Assembly: GCA_003202005.1 (NCBI GenBank)
Contig: QJJF01000001.1
Span: forward strand, 651,099 to 715,098
DNA from: Williamsia faeni
GTDB lineage: Bacteria; Actinomycetota; Actinomycetes; Mycobacteriales; Mycobacteriaceae
Reading direction: 5' to 3'
Length of the DNA: 64,000 nt
Made by a program: the position numbers and the translations under genes. Shown here piece by piece: positions 53,212 to 63,232 of the stretch. Within the stretch, counting starts at the first letter, position 1; the number at the start of each line of letters is the position of its first letter. The notes below the pieces were generated by a model. That model searched no databases, was not told the DNA's origin, and saw only the letters and a list, made by a program, of their open reading frames with translations.

Positions 53212-54939
53212 ATGACCCGCCGGCACTGGATCACGCTGTGGCTGACCAGTGCCACCCTCTCGCTGGTGATCACCGCGCCCTTCTTCCGGTCCGGCTACCT
53301 GTTGATCGCCGACATGGTGAGCACCCCGCGTTCTCACCTCACCGATTCGGCCATCGGGCTCGGCGTCGGCGCTCCCCGGGCGGTACCCCAGGACTGGCTC
53401 ATCGCGCTGACCTCACAGGTGGTCGACGGCGGGATCGTCGTGAAGGTGCTGACGACGCTGGCGCTGATCCTCGCCGGAGTCGGCTACGGCCGGCTGGTAC
53501 GCGTTGCACTCCCTGGCTCGGGATCGGCCGGCATGCTGATCGGCACCACGGTCGCGATCTGGAATCCGTATGTCGCAGAGCGCCTTCTGCAGGGCCATTG
53601 GAGTCTGCTGTTCGGATACGCCGCGATCGCCTGGATCTTCTTGTGCGCCAATCGGGTCCGGCGCCACCCCGGATACATCCCCTATTCGATGCTCGCCGCC
53701 TGGCTCGCCATTGCCGGACTGACACCCACCGGGTCGATGCTTGCCCTGTTCACCCTGGTGGCCGCGCTTCTGGTCCCGGTGGCCGTCAGCTGCCCGCACC
53801 GGATCGCGGCGAAGATCGGTGGTGTCGCACTGGCGATCTGGGTGGCGTCGGCCCTGCCCTGGATCATGGCGTCGCTGCTGGGCTCCGGCTCCGCCACATC
53901 CGATCCGGATTCCGTGGCGATCTTCGCCGCCCGCGCCGAACCCGGTCTGGGTACATTCGGTTCGCTGCTGGGGCTCGGCGGTATCTGGAATGCGGACGCC
54001 GTCCCCGCCAGCCGCACCTCTGTCTGGGCCGCGGTGGCCACCGCGGCGCTGCTGGTGGTCGTCGCTGCGGGCGTGCCCACGCTCTACCGACGTCGGCGCA
54101 ATCCGCCGGTGGCCGGGGCCGCGGGACTTGCCACGGCGTCGATTGTGTTGATCACCCTGGCCTCCACCGATCCTGGCATCGCGGTCCTCGAGTGGGCGGT
54201 GGACACCGTGCCCGGCGCGGGACTGCTCCGCGACACCCAGAAGTGGGTTGCCCTGGCCGTGCCGCTCTACGCACTCGCGGCAGCGGCGGCTGTGCAGGCG
54301 TCCCGGCGATGGGTCCCAGGGGGTTTCGCGGCCGTGGTGGTCGCGGTACTCATCGTCGCGCCGCTGCCCGACCTCGCGTGGGGTGTCGGCAACAAGGTCA
54401 CCGTGAGCACTTATCCAGCCGACTGGCAACAGGTCGCCGGGCACATCCCGGCCGGCGAGGGCGACGTACTACTGCTCCCGACCGGCATGAACCGGCTCTA
54501 CGATTTCACCGGCCACGTCTCGCTTGATCCCGCTCCCCGGCTGCTGCGCGCCGACGTCTTGCAGACCGGCGAACTCGTGGTCGGCGGCCGGGCGGTCGAC
54601 CGCACCGAGTCACGTGCCACTGCAGCCGAATCCGCGTTGCTGTCGGGGGCCTCACCGGCTGAACTGGCGGACCTCGGTGTCGGATGGGTACTCGTCGAAG
54701 GCCGTCTGGCAGCCGACTCCCCGGCCCGGCCGACACTGGACGCGGCCACCGAGGTCTTCGACGGCGAAGACCTTCGCGTGTACTGGATCGAGGGCGCGCG
54801 GACAGTCTCCGCCTCCACCATCGACCGGGTGGCGGTCTGGAGCGCCCACCTGTTGTGGATTGTGCTGATCGCCAATGGGTTTGTGGCGATTGTGCTGAAA
54901 TGGGCGCACCGATCGACGCACCGGAAGAAGGTCAGATAG
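53212..54939 (+). CDS. Large conserved membrane protein
   Basis: This 575-residue protein has about eleven to twelve hydrophobic helices in the first 400 residues, then a soluble extracytoplasmic domain of about 140 residues and a final helix at about 545-565. Position and length match mycobacterial Rv0226c. The sequence GSGAGLLRDTQKW-like PGAGLLRDTQKWVAL resembles the loop of AftD (LRNVHKWEPL), so it may be a GT-C-like sugar transferase or a related arabinan-pathway membrane protein. That link is my inference from the pattern. Its stop overlaps the start of the NTF2-like gene by one base. Confidence 0.78.
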   Translation: MTRRHWITLWLTSATLSLVITAPFFRSGYLLIADMVSTPRSHLTDSAIGLGVGAPRAVPQDWLIALTSQVVDGGIVVKVLTTLALILAGVGYGRLVRVALPGSGSAGMLIGTTVAIWNPYVAERLLQGHWSLLFGYAAIAWIFLCANRVRRHPGYIPYSMLAAWLAIAGLTPTGSMLALFTLVAALLVPVAVSCPHRIAAKIGGVALAIWVASALPWIMASLLGSGSATSDPDSVAIFAARAEPGLGTFGSLLGLGGIWNADAVPASRTSVWAAVATAALLVVVAAGVPTLYRRRRNPPVAGAAGLATASIVLITLASTDPGIAVLEWAVDTVPGAGLLRDTQKWVALAVPLYALAAAAAVQASRRWVPGGFAAVVVAVLIVAPLPDLAWGVGNKVTVSTYPADWQQVAGHIPAGEGDVLLLPTGMNRLYDFTGHVSLDPAPRLLRADVLQTGELVVGGRAVDRTESRATAAESALLSGASPAELADLGVGWVLVEGRLAADSPARPTLDAATEVFDGEDLRVYWIEGARTVSASTIDRVAVWSAHLLWIVLIANGFVAIVLKWAHRSTHRKKVR

Positions 54940-55388
54940 TGGACGACATCGAAGCCATCAAGGCGGTCAAGTATCGCTACCTGCGGGCGCTGGACACCAA
55001 GGCCTGGGAGGACTTCGAAGACACACTCACCACCGACGTCACCGGTGAATACGGCGAAAGCCTCTCCTTCGCCGACCGCACCACATTGGTCGACTTCATG
55101 CGTTCGACGGTGGGACCGGCCGTGATCACCGAACATCGCGCCGATCATCCGGTGATCACGGTTGACGGCGATGAGGCAACCGGCGAGTGGTACCTGCAAG
55201 ATCGGGTGATCGTCACCGAATTCAAGTTCATGTTGTTCGGTGCCGCGTTCTACAGCGACCGGTACCGCCGGACCGCTGAGGGCTGGAAGATCTGCGCCAC
55301 CGGATACAAGCGGACCTACGAGGCGACCCTGTCACTCGATGACATCCCGAGCTTTCAGTGCAAACCCGGAGCCGCACTCAATCTTTGA
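54939..55388 (+). CDS. NTF2-like (SnoaL-type) protein
   Basis: This 149-residue protein has the alpha+beta cone of the SnoaL/NTF2-like superfamily. DIEAIKAVKYRYLRALDTKAWEDF is the start helix pair, and the sheet ends with YRRTAEGWKICATGYKRTYE. Relatives include cyclases, ketosteroid isomerases and many proteins without catalysis. Catalytic residues cannot be assigned. The GTG at 54939 follows AGAAGG and shares one base with the stop of the upstream membrane protein gene, so translation may be coupled. It converges with the glycosyltransferase, overlapping by 11 bases. Confidence 0.8.
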   Translation: MDDIEAIKAVKYRYLRALDTKAWEDFEDTLTTDVTGEYGESLSFADRTTLVDFMRSTVGPAVITEHRADHPVITVDGDEATGEWYLQDRVIVTEFKFMLFGAAFYSDRYRRTAEGWKICATGYKRTYEATLSLDDIPSFQCKPGAALNL

Positions 55389-56589
55389 CGAGCCCGGAGA
55401 TCGGCTGCCCGGCCACCGCCGCGGCGAGCACCTGATTCACGCCGGCCGCTGCTGCCGCCCAGGAGTATCCACCGGCACGCTCCCGCGCCTTGTCGCCGAG
55501 CTCGTGGCGCCAGGACTGTTCGTCGAGCAATTGCGCTGTCACCGCGGCGAGTTCGTCGATGTTGTCGACCAGCACGCCGGTCACACCGTCGACCACCGAG
55601 TCGGTCAGCCCGCGTGAGGACCGGTAGCCAACGGTCGGGACGCCGTAGCCTGCGGCCTCGATCACCGCCAGTCCCCAGCCCTCGGTGCGCGACGGCATCA
55701 GGTGGACCGAGGCACCGGCCAGGAGCTGGTGCTTGCGTTCCTCGCCGACGTGGCCGTGGAAGACCACCCGGTCATCGATCCTGAGCTCAGATGCCTTGGC
55801 CCGCAGTTCTTCCGACCACCAGCCGTCGCCGATCACATCCAGCATCACATCTGGATGACTCGTGGAGATCCGCGCCATCACCTCGAGGGCATGTTCGATC
55901 TGCTTGTGCGGCACCAGCCGCGACAGCACACACAGCCGGCGTGCATCGGGGTCGACCTGTTCATCCGGCAGTGCGACCGGCGACGGATCGGTACCGGCGC
56001 GCACGACGGCCACCCGCTCGGCGTCCACCCCCAGCGACACCAGGTCTTCCGCCGACGGCAACGACACCGTCAGATACTGCGCATCACGATGCACCCGCGG
56101 CGACAGCCACGATTCGATGAACCAGCCGACCTTGCCCATCAGCACACCGGCAACCGGCCACTGCCGCTTGTGGCAGTGATGTACCAGCATCACGACCGGG
56201 GCCCGGCTCACCCACCGCGCGAAGAACGGGATCCCGTTCTGGGTGTCGATCACGACGTCGGGGTCGATCCCGGCCAGCGGCCCACGGCCAACCCGGGCGG
56301 CGAGGATCGCCGCCATCGCGCGTGGGTACACACTCAGGCGCCCACCGCCCCGCGACACCCGCATCCCGGCTCGGGACTCGGTGGCCGGGGCCCCCGGATA
56401 ACCCGCGGTCCGGAACGTCACCTCCACACCGCTGCGGGCCAGTTCGGCGCCAACGCGTTCCAGATAGCGCTCGCTGCCACCACCCTGCGGATGGTCACTG
56501 TCGCGCCAGCACAGCAACAGCACCTCACGCAGAGGTGCTGTTTGCCCGGATTCGCCGCTGGGGGCCACTGTGTCGTCGATGGGTTTCAC
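55378..56589 (-). CDS. Glycosyltransferase family 4
   Basis: This 403-residue GT-B retaining glycosyltransferase has an N-terminal acceptor domain (DHPQGGGSERYLERVGAEL) and a C-terminal nucleotide-sugar domain with LCVLSRLVPHKQIEHALEVM and the E-x7-E motif in RTEGWGLAVIEAAGYG. It matches mycobacterial Rv0225 in place. The role is inferred to be envelope glycolipid or polysaccharide synthesis at the cytoplasmic face. GTG at 56589 (MKPIDD) is chosen because the next upstream start would run into the divergent methyltransferase region; no strong ribosome-binding site is visible. Confidence 0.87.
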   Translation of the reverse strand: MKPIDDTVAPSGESGQTAPLREVLLLCWRDSDHPQGGGSERYLERVGAELARSGVEVTFRTAGYPGAPATESRAGMRVSRGGGRLSVYPRAMAAILAARVGRGPLAGIDPDVVIDTQNGIPFFARWVSRAPVVMLVHHCHKRQWPVAGVLMGKVGWFIESWLSPRVHRDAQYLTVSLPSAEDLVSLGVDAERVAVVRAGTDPSPVALPDEQVDPDARRLCVLSRLVPHKQIEHALEVMARISTSHPDVMLDVIGDGWWSEELRAKASELRIDDRVVFHGHVGEERKHQLLAGASVHLMPSRTEGWGLAVIEAAGYGVPTVGYRSSRGLTDSVVDGVTGVLVDNIDELAAVTAQLLDEQSWRHELGDKARERAGGYSWAAAAAGVNQVLAAAVAGQPISGLVKD

Positions 56590-56644
56590 TGCAAGACAGG
56601 GTAGCGGCCAGGGCCCGGATGTCACCACCCGTATCCTTTGGCCG

Positions 56645-57415
56645 GTGAACGCTGCCATTTCCCGAGCGCAACGGCGGGCAACGTTGCCGCGGTCAGCACG
56701 TCTGCTGAATCATTTCCGCTACGAACAGCCTGACCCGGACCGGTTTTACGGCGCCCTGGCCGACGACTCCGTCGAGCTCATCGAGGCCCTCCACCAGGAC
56801 GTCTACGACGCCGGACTCGAGGGTCTGACCGTCCTCGATGTGGGTGGCGGTCCCGGCTATTTCGCCGAGGTCTTCCGATCCCGCGGCGCCGACTACGTAT
56901 CCGTCGAACCGGACGCCACCGAGATGCATGCGGCCGGACTCCCGCAACGGGCCAGTGTCCGGGGCTCGGGCATGGCGTTGCCGATCTTCTCGGGCAGCGT
57001 CGACATCTGCTATTCGTCGAACGTGGCCGAACACGTGCGGGATCCGTGGGCGATGGCGCAGGAGATGCTGCGGGTCACCAAACCCGGCGGACTGGTGCTG
57101 CTGAGCTACACCCTCTGGTACGGCCCCTTCGGCGGCCACGAAATGGGATTGACCCACTACTTCGGCGGCGCCCGGGCAGCCCGCTGGTACACCCACAAAC
57201 ACGGACATCCTCCCAAGAACCTCTACGGCACATCGTTGTTCAAGGTGACCGCGGCGGACGGGCTGCGCTGGGCCAAGTCCGTCCCGGCCGATCAGGCCAC
57301 CCTGCTGGCGGCATTCCCCCGATATCTGCCCGGCCGGATGTGGTGGCTGATGCGGGTCCCGCTTCTGCGAGAGCTGTTGGGCAGCAACCTCGTTCTGATG
57401 CTGCGCAAGAACTGA
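56645..57415 (+). CDS. Class I SAM-dependent methyltransferase
   Basis: This 256-residue Rossmann methyltransferase has motif I VLDVGGGPGYFAEVF at about residues 60-74, the acidic post-I residue in SVEPDATE and motif II-like region SVDICYSSNVAEHV. Position matches mycobacterial Rv0224c. GTG at 56645 leaves 55 bases to the divergent glycosyltransferase. The last part ends with LLGSNLVLMLRKN. An O- or C-methyltransferase acting on an envelope lipid or sugar is plausible, but the substrate is not known. Confidence 0.88.
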   Translation: MNAAISRAQRRATLPRSARLLNHFRYEQPDPDRFYGALADDSVELIEALHQDVYDAGLEGLTVLDVGGGPGYFAEVFRSRGADYVSVEPDATEMHAAGLPQRASVRGSGMALPIFSGSVDICYSSNVAEHVRDPWAMAQEMLRVTKPGGLVLLSYTLWYGPFGGHEMGLTHYFGGARAARWYTHKHGHPPKNLYGTSLFKVTAADGLRWAKSVPADQATLLAAFPRYLPGRMWWLMRVPLLRELLGSNLVLMLRKN

Positions 57416-57435
57416 CCGGATTCACTCCCAACGCA

Positions 57436-57472
57436 CCGAGCCCCTGCACCGGAATACGGCACAGGGGCTCGG
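57436..57472. terminator. Hairpin between methyltransferase and FtsX genes
   Basis: The arms CCGAGCCCCTG and CAGGGGCTCGG pair perfectly around a 15-base loop. It lies between the convergent stops at 57415 and 57510 and can serve both. No T-run is present. Confidence 0.7.
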
Positions 57473-57509
57473 GCACAGCGAATCAGTTGGTGATCCGCTG
57501 TCGGGTTGG

Positions 57510-60047
57510 CTATTCGGCGATTGCCTCCAACGGTTTCGTCTTGGCCGCTCGCGATGCCGGCCACAGTGCAGCCGCCACGCCGACCAGCGCCGCCCCGATC
57601 AAGGTGATGATGATCAGACCTGTCGGCAGTACCGGATCGCCGAGGCCCCAGTACCGGAGGGTCCGGACCAGCGCCCAGCCGAACGCGACGCCGAGGACGA
57701 CACCGAGGACCGCACCGAAGATCGCGATGAGCAGCGATTCGATGTAGATCGTGCGGCGAACCTGAGCGCGGGCCATACCGATCGCGCGCAACATACCGAT
57801 CTCACGCTTGCGTTCGATCACCGACAGCGCGAGGGTGTTCACGATGCCGAGGACGGCGATCACCAGCGCGAGTCCGAGCATGGCGTACAGCACGCTCAGC
57901 ATCTGGTCGATCTGAGATGACTGCTGGCCCTTGAACTCCGATGGGGTCTGTACCTTCACGGTGAGGTAGTCGCTGGTGACATCCTCGATCCGATCACTGA
58001 CAGCTTGCACATCTGCGCCGGGCACGGTCTTGACGGCGGCAAACACATCCTGGCGCAGCGCTTCGGGGATCAATTTCTGATACGCAGAGCTGCCCATGGC
58101 CCACGGGTCGATCAGCGGATTGTTCTTGAAGACACCGGTGACGGTTACCGGGACAACAGTGCCGTCGTAGCTGGTGAACTCCACGACTTCACCCATCTTC
58201 CAACCCTTTTCCGCAGAAGTCCGCTCGCTGACGATTATTCCGTCCGGATCGATCGTGCGTGAACCCTCGACCATCTCGTACGGCGTGACCGAGTACATGT
58301 CACCGGCGGGCGAATAGCCCTGCACTCCTGAACCGTCGACCTCTGCCAGGACACCACCGAACGACACCACCGATTCAACGCCGTCGACATCATCAACCGA
58401 TTGACCCACCAAGGGCGAGAAGCCACTTCCTTGTTGCCCGGAGATGATCAGGTTGGCGGTCAGACCGGTGTCGATCGCATCGTCGATGGTGCCCTTGAAT
58501 GTCGATCCGAGTGTGCCGATGACGGCAACCAGCATCAGCCCCAGCGTCAGCGCGAAAGCTGTCGCCGCAGTTCGTCTCGGGTTCCGGACCGCGTTGGTCC
58601 GGGCCAGCTGCCCGATCTTTCCGAATGGTCGCGCGAGCGCCGCACCCAGCACCCCGACCACCGGCCTCGACAAGGCCGGAGAGGCGAAGACCACCGCGAA
58701 GATCATCACCAGGGCGCCGAGCCCGACAATGCCGGCCGCACGGCCACCCTCGCCTGAGGTACCGATCGCCAACAGCACAATTGCGATGGCACCCAGCACG
58801 CTTCCGATGATGGTGCGCACCTTCAGCGATGCCTGGCCGTCGGTGGCGCTTTCGCGCATCGCCTCCACCGGCGATACCTTCGAAGCCCGCCGAGCCGGTG
58901 CATAGGCGCTCACCATCGTCACACCGATACCCACCAGCAGGCAGGCGATGATCGATGACGCCCCGACCTGCAGCGACGTACTCGGGAGACCAGTGGACGC
59001 GGTCAGGGCCCGCAGTACCGCCGCGATTCCGATGCCGGCGGCCAATCCGACCAGCGCGCCGAACAGGCCGACAACAAACGCCTCGAGCAGCACCGAACGG
59101 GTGACCTGTTTACGACTGGCACCAATTGCCCTCAGCAGAGCCAACTCCCGGACGCGCTGCGCCACGATCATCGAGAAGGTGTTGTAGATGATGAACGTTC
59201 CGACGATCAGGCCGATGGCCGCGAACGCCAACAGGATGTAGTTGAAGACGTCGAGGAACTGGTTGACACTGTCTTTTTCGTCCTGACGGACCTCATCGCC
59301 GGTACGCAGCTTGTAGTCGTCGCCGATGAGACCGGCAACCCGCGACTTGAGCTCTTCCGAGCTCACACCGGGGACCGCCTGCAGATCGATCGACTGCGAG
59401 TGCGCACCGTCGGTGAACAGTTTCTGCGCAGTCGATTCGAGGAACTGCACGTTTGTGAATCCACTGGTGGCGCCCGGGACATCGAGGATACCGACGACCG
59501 TGACCTCCATCGGGGCGCCGCTACCGCGGGTGGTCGCAACCTTGGTAATCGACCCGACTCCGAGGCCGGCCTCGTCTGCGGACGACTCGTTCAGCGCGAC
59601 CTCATTCGCGGCCTCGGGGGCCCGGCCCTCGATGAGGTTGCTCTCGGTGTCCGACAACCGCTCGTCCGGTGGCTGGAAGGCGCTTCCGATACTGGGTGCA
59701 CCCCCGGTCTGCAACGCCTTGCCGTTTTCCTTGGCGATGGTTGTCGGGCCCGAGTAAGTCGGGAGGATCTTGGCGATGCCGAGTTCGGTCTTGTTGTTCT
59801 GCAACTGCGTCAGGACCGAATCCGGAACGCCCGAGGAGTTGGAGTCCTTCGGCGAGACCTGTGTGTCGACGCCGAGTGCAACCTTGTCGAAGATGCCGTC
59901 GAAGGCGGTCGAGATCGTCGACGTGAAAATCATCGACCCGGCCACGAAAGCGGTTCCGAGTACCACCGACAGAACCGTCAGAACAAGCCGGAGCTTGTGT
60001 GCCGCAAGATTTCTCAACGACACCTTACGCATGGTGTTCGAGGCCAT
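57510..60047 (-). CDS. ABC transporter permease with two FtsX/MacB domains
   Basis: This 845-residue membrane protein has one N-terminal helix (LRLVLTVLSVVLGTAFVAGS, about residues 19-38), a large extracytoplasmic MacB-like domain to about 260, three helices, then a second helix-domain-helices set of the same kind ending near residue 830. The duplicated layout is typical of LolE/MacB-type permeases of Gram-positive bacteria, which extract or move lipids or peptides, or act as mechanotransmitters. It overlaps the ATPase stop by one base (TGATG). The ATG at 60047 is favoured over the GTG at 60050 because AAGGAG would sit too close to the GTG. Confidence 0.9.
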   Translation of the reverse strand: MASNTMRKVSLRNLAAHKLRLVLTVLSVVLGTAFVAGSMIFTSTISTAFDGIFDKVALGVDTQVSPKDSNSSGVPDSVLTQLQNNKTELGIAKILPTYSGPTTIAKENGKALQTGGAPSIGSAFQPPDERLSDTESNLIEGRAPEAANEVALNESSADEAGLGVGSITKVATTRGSGAPMEVTVVGILDVPGATSGFTNVQFLESTAQKLFTDGAHSQSIDLQAVPGVSSEELKSRVAGLIGDDYKLRTGDEVRQDEKDSVNQFLDVFNYILLAFAAIGLIVGTFIIYNTFSMIVAQRVRELALLRAIGASRKQVTRSVLLEAFVVGLFGALVGLAAGIGIAAVLRALTASTGLPSTSLQVGASSIIACLLVGIGVTMVSAYAPARRASKVSPVEAMRESATDGQASLKVRTIIGSVLGAIAIVLLAIGTSGEGGRAAGIVGLGALVMIFAVVFASPALSRPVVGVLGAALARPFGKIGQLARTNAVRNPRRTAATAFALTLGLMLVAVIGTLGSTFKGTIDDAIDTGLTANLIISGQQGSGFSPLVGQSVDDVDGVESVVSFGGVLAEVDGSGVQGYSPAGDMYSVTPYEMVEGSRTIDPDGIIVSERTSAEKGWKMGEVVEFTSYDGTVVPVTVTGVFKNNPLIDPWAMGSSAYQKLIPEALRQDVFAAVKTVPGADVQAVSDRIEDVTSDYLTVKVQTPSEFKGQQSSQIDQMLSVLYAMLGLALVIAVLGIVNTLALSVIERKREIGMLRAIGMARAQVRRTIYIESLLIAIFGAVLGVVLGVAFGWALVRTLRYWGLGDPVLPTGLIIITLIGAALVGVAAALWPASRAAKTKPLEAIAE

Positions 60048-60829
60048 CACAGCTCCTTGGGAGCTCGCGAGAAGCCTCCGGTCGCCGGGGTCTCGTCGAG
60101 GTTCTTCATGTACTCGAAGATCTCGTCGGCGTCGGGGTTGCGCAGTTCCTGGACGATCTGTCCGTCAGCCAGGAAGACCACTCGATCGGCATAGCTGGCA
60201 GCCCGCGGATCGTGGGTCACGATGACCACGGTCTGCCCGAACTCGCTGACCGCGGCCCGCAGAATACTGAGAACCTCACCCGACGACCGGGAATCGAGGT
60301 TACCGGTCGGCTCGTCACCGAAGATGATCTCCGGCCTGCCGACCAGCGCACGAGCGCAGGCCACCCGCTGCTGCTGACCACCGGACAGCTCGCTGGGACG
60401 GTGGTCGAGGCGATCGCCGATGCCGAGGCGTCCGATCACGGTGTCGAACCACTCTTTGTCGGGCTTGCGACCGGCGATGTCGAGCGGGAGGGTGATGTTC
60501 TCCCGGGCGGTGAGCGTGGGCACCAGGTTGAACGACTGGAACACGAACCCGATCCGATCGCGCCGCAGCAACGTCATCTGCTTGTCCGAGAGGCCTGACA
60601 GTGCGGTGTCACCAATGCTCACGGAACCGCTGCTGGCGGTGTCCAGGCCGGCCAGGCAATGCATGAGTGTCGACTTACCCGAACCCGACGGGCCCATGAT
60701 CGCGGTGAACTCGCCACGCACAAAATCCGCGGAGACGCCCGCGAGTGCAACCACCTGGGTGTCGCCGGTGCCGTACACCTTCCTCAAATCGGTCGCACGG
60801 GCTGCTACTGCAGTGGGTGGGGCAGTCAT
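60047..60829 (-). CDS. ABC transporter ATPase, LolD/MacB type
   Basis: This 260-residue ATPase powers the two-domain FtsX permease encoded next. The Walker A is GPSGSGKSTLMH, the Q-loop is FVFQSFNLVP, the signature is LSGGQQQRVACARAL, the Walker B is IIFGDEPTGNLD and the H-loop is VTHDP. The FQSFNLVPTLTARENI stretch is characteristic of the LolD/MacB group. It begins the operon and its stop overlaps the permease start. No two-component system or lipoprotein lies nearby, so the substrate is open. Confidence 0.93.
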   Translation of the reverse strand: MTAPPTAVAARATDLRKVYGTGDTQVVALAGVSADFVRGEFTAIMGPSGSGKSTLMHCLAGLDTASSGSVSIGDTALSGLSDKQMTLLRRDRIGFVFQSFNLVPTLTARENITLPLDIAGRKPDKEWFDTVIGRLGIGDRLDHRPSELSGGQQQRVACARALVGRPEIIFGDEPTGNLDSRSSGEVLSILRAAVSEFGQTVVIVTHDPRAASYADRVVFLADGQIVQELRNPDADEIFEYMKNLDETPATGGFSRAPKEL

Positions 60830-61032
60830 GTTCTGGCCTCTCTAGATGTCTGGTCAGTGATGCACAAACTCTGGCGTCGCCGGTACTTTCGTACAAATAG
60901 TGACTGCCCGGGCGCCTCCGAATCATCGGGGACCACCCTGATCTTTCCCCCCACATCCTCCACGAAGATGCGTCCCTTCAAGTAAGGACGAACCGGCGAT
61001 AAGACGCAACTGGATTCGCGACCCGCTTAAAA

Positions 61033-61073
61033 CCCACAAGCACCCACAGGCAGTGCCTGTGGGTGCTTGTGGG
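61033..61073 (-). terminator. Rho-independent terminator of pckA
   Basis: Two perfectly complementary 20-base arms (61033-61052 and 61054-61073) flank a single base, so nearly the whole 41 bases is a palindrome. On the minus strand the stem is followed by TTTTAAG. It lies 35 bases past the pckA stop. Confidence 0.85.
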
Positions 61074-61107
61074 AAAGCAACAGTGTCTGGTCTGAGGAAT
61101 CCCCCGA

Positions 61108-62937
61108 CTACTGGGCGCCCAATCGCTGTTTGAGTGCGTCGAACTCGTCCTGCAGACCGGTGGGCAGCTTCTCACCGACGAACTTGAACCACTCCTCGAT
61201 CGACGGGATCTCGCCGAGCCATTCGTCCTGGTTGACCGCCAGGGCCTCCGCGACGTCGGCTGCGGAGACATCGAGTCCTTCGAGATCGAGCGACTCGGGA
61301 GTCGCCACGATGCCGATCGGTGTCTCGACACCGCCGGCCTTGCCCTCGATGCGTTCGACGATCCACTTCAGCACGCGGCTGTTCTCACCGAATCCTGGCC
61401 ACAGGAAGCGCTTGTCGTCGCCACGACGGAACCAGTTGACGTAGAAGACCTTCGGCAGCTTGGACTCGTCGGCGTTCTTGCCGAGGTTGATCCAGTGATT
61501 CAGGTAGTCGCCGACGTTGTATCCGAGGAACGGCAGCATGGCCATCGGATCGCGGCGGATGGTTCCGACGGTGCCTTCGGCGGCGGCGGTCTGCTCGGAG
61601 CCGACAGTGGCACCCATGAACACACCGTGCTGCCAGTTGCGGGCCTCGGTGACCAGCGGAACCGTGGTCTTGCGACGTCCACCGAACAGGATCGCCGAGA
61701 TCGGCACACCCTGCGGGTCGTCCCACTCGGGAGCCATGATCGGGCACTGCGCCATCGGCGTGCAGTACCGCGAGTTCGGGTGGGCCGCCGGGGTGTCGGA
61801 ATCCGGCGTCCAGTCGTTGCCCCGCCAGTCGATGAGGTGCTTGTGGTCGCCCTCGAGGCCTTCCCACCAGATGTCGCCGTCGTCGGTCAGCGCCACGTTC
61901 GTGTAGAGCGTGTTGCCGGCCTCGATCGTCTTCATGGCGTTCGGGTTGGAGCTGTAGTTGGTGCCGGGTGCGACACCGAAGAAACCGAACTCGGGGTTCA
62001 CGGCATACAGCTGACCGTCCTTGCCGAAACGCATCCAGGCGATGTCATCGCCCAGCGTCTCCGCACGCCAGCCCGGGATCGTCGGCTGGATCATCGCGAG
62101 GTTGGTCTTGCCACAGGCGCTCGGGAACGCGGCCGCGATGTAGTAGGCCTTGTCTTCCGGGCTGATCAGCTTGAGGATCAGCATGTGCTCGGCGAGCCAG
62201 CCCTCATCGTGTGCCATCGCCGAGGCGATACGCAGCGAGTAGCACTTCTTGCCCAGCAGGGCGTTGCCGCCGTAACCCGATCCGTACGACCAGATCTCGC
62301 GATCCTCGGGGTAATGGGTGATGTACTTCTCGGTGTTGCACGGCCACGGCACATCTTTCTGGCCGTCCTCGAGCGGTGCGCCCAGCGAATGCAGAGCCTT
62401 GACGAAGAACCGGTCCTCACCGAGGGCGGCAATCACGTCGGGGCCGACCCGGGTCATGACCCGCATCGAGAGCACCACGTAGGCGGAGTCGGTGATCTCG
62501 ACACCGAGCTTCGGGTCGTCCGAACCGAGCGGGCCCATGCAGAACGGGATGACGTACATGGTGCGACCGCGCATGCTGCCGCGGTACAGCTCGGTCATCT
62601 TGGCGCGCATCTCGGTCGGATCGACCCAGTTGTTCGTCGGGCCGGCGTCGACCTCGTTCTTCGAACAGATGTAAGTCCGTGACTCGACCCGCGCGACGTC
62701 GGCGGGGTCCGAGTTGGCCAGGAACGAGTTGGGCTTGCGCTCTTCGTTCAACTTGGTCAGGGTGCCCGCGGCAACGAGCTCTGCCGTGAGGCGATCCCAC
62801 TCGGCATCGGAACCGTCAGACCAGACGACCTGGTCCGGCCGGGTCAGTTCGGCGATCTCCCGAACCCAGGCCAAAAGCTCTGAATGCGACGTGGGCGCGC
62901 TGTCGGGATCCAAACCAGGAATTGTCGCTGAAGTCAT
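61108..62937 (-). CDS. pckA: Phosphoenolpyruvate carboxykinase (GTP)
   Basis: This 609-residue enzyme makes phosphoenolpyruvate and CO2 from oxaloacetate and GTP, the first committed step of gluconeogenesis. The nucleotide P-loop [12 protein letters not shown], with the reactive Cys, is at about residues 273-284. The oxaloacetate and Mn-binding region includes [14 protein letters not shown] and [25 protein letters not shown] is the conserved base-contact stretch. It is the GTP type, as in M. tuberculosis Rv0211, and not the ATP type. The ATG at 62937 follows AGGAGAG. A strong terminator follows it. A weak CRP-like site lies about 190 bases upstream. Confidence 0.96.
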   Translation of the reverse strand: MTSATIPGLDPDSAPTSHSELLAWVREIAELTRPDQVVWSDGSDAEWDRLTAELVAAGTLTKLNEERKPNSFLANSDPADVARVESRTYICSKNEVDAGPTNNWVDPTEMRAKMTELYRGSMRGRTMYVIPFCMGPLGSDDPKLGVEITDSAYVVLSMRVMTRVGPDVIAALGEDRFFVKALHSLGAPLEDGQKDVPWPCNTEKYITHYPEDREIWSYGSGYGGNALLGKKCYSLRIASAMAHDEGWLAEHMLILKLISPEDKAYYIAAAFPSACGKTNLAMIQPTIPGWRAETLGDDIAWMRFGKDGQLYAVNPEFGFFGVAPGTNYSSNPNAMKTIEAGNTLYTNVALTDDGDIWWEGLEGDHKHLIDWRGNDWTPDSDTPAAHPNSRYCTPMAQCPIMAPEWDDPQGVPISAILFGGRRKTTVPLVTEARNWQHGVFMGATVGSEQTAAAEGTVGTIRRDPMAMLPFLGYNVGDYLNHWINLGKNADESKLPKVFYVNWFRRGDDKRFLWPGFGENSRVLKWIVERIEGKAGGVETPIGIVATPESLDLEGLDVSAADVAEALAVNQDEWLGEIPSIEEWFKFVGEKLPTGLQDEFDALKQRLGAQ

Positions 62938-63232
62938 TGTTATCTCTCCTGCTGGTGACCGACCGGTGCCGGTGACGCCAATGTGTGCGTCTACGCCGGT
63001 CAGCCCCTCCGTGGGGTGCTCTGTCAGGTTACTTCGACCGCATCCGATCTGGTGCATCGGGTACGTGCGTTACGGCACATCTCATCATGCGAGGTGAGCA
63101 AACACTTACTCAAAGTCCAAACCGGTGCTGTGACAATTATCGCGAAATCGGCTATTCGAGCCTACCGCTGCCGGTGACATTTGACCGTCGACCGGACGGA
63201 TCACCTCCCGATGTTCGCCGGTCGCGGACTCC
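62938..63232. other. Intergenic region with pckA promoter and a duplicated tail sequence
   Basis: No convincing gene lies in these 295 bases, though a 66-codon minus-strand frame (63106-63306) crosses part of them. They must contain the pckA promoter. A weak CRP-like sequence, TGTGA-CAATTA-TCGCG, lies at 63129-63144. The sequence from 63152, CTATTCGAGCC and about 17 more bases, repeats the end of the gene at 63233 with 24 of 28 matches, 81 bases apart. Confidence 0.5.

Noticed and set aside
52038-54527. An 829-codon plus-strand frame.
   Set aside because: Arg/Pro-rich shadow of the MocR and membrane protein genes, typical of high-GC DNA; no domain similarity.
63129-63144. CRP site upstream of pckA (TGTGA-CAATTA-TCGCG).
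   Set aside because: Only eight of ten positions match and it lies about 190 bases from the start; kept as a note only.
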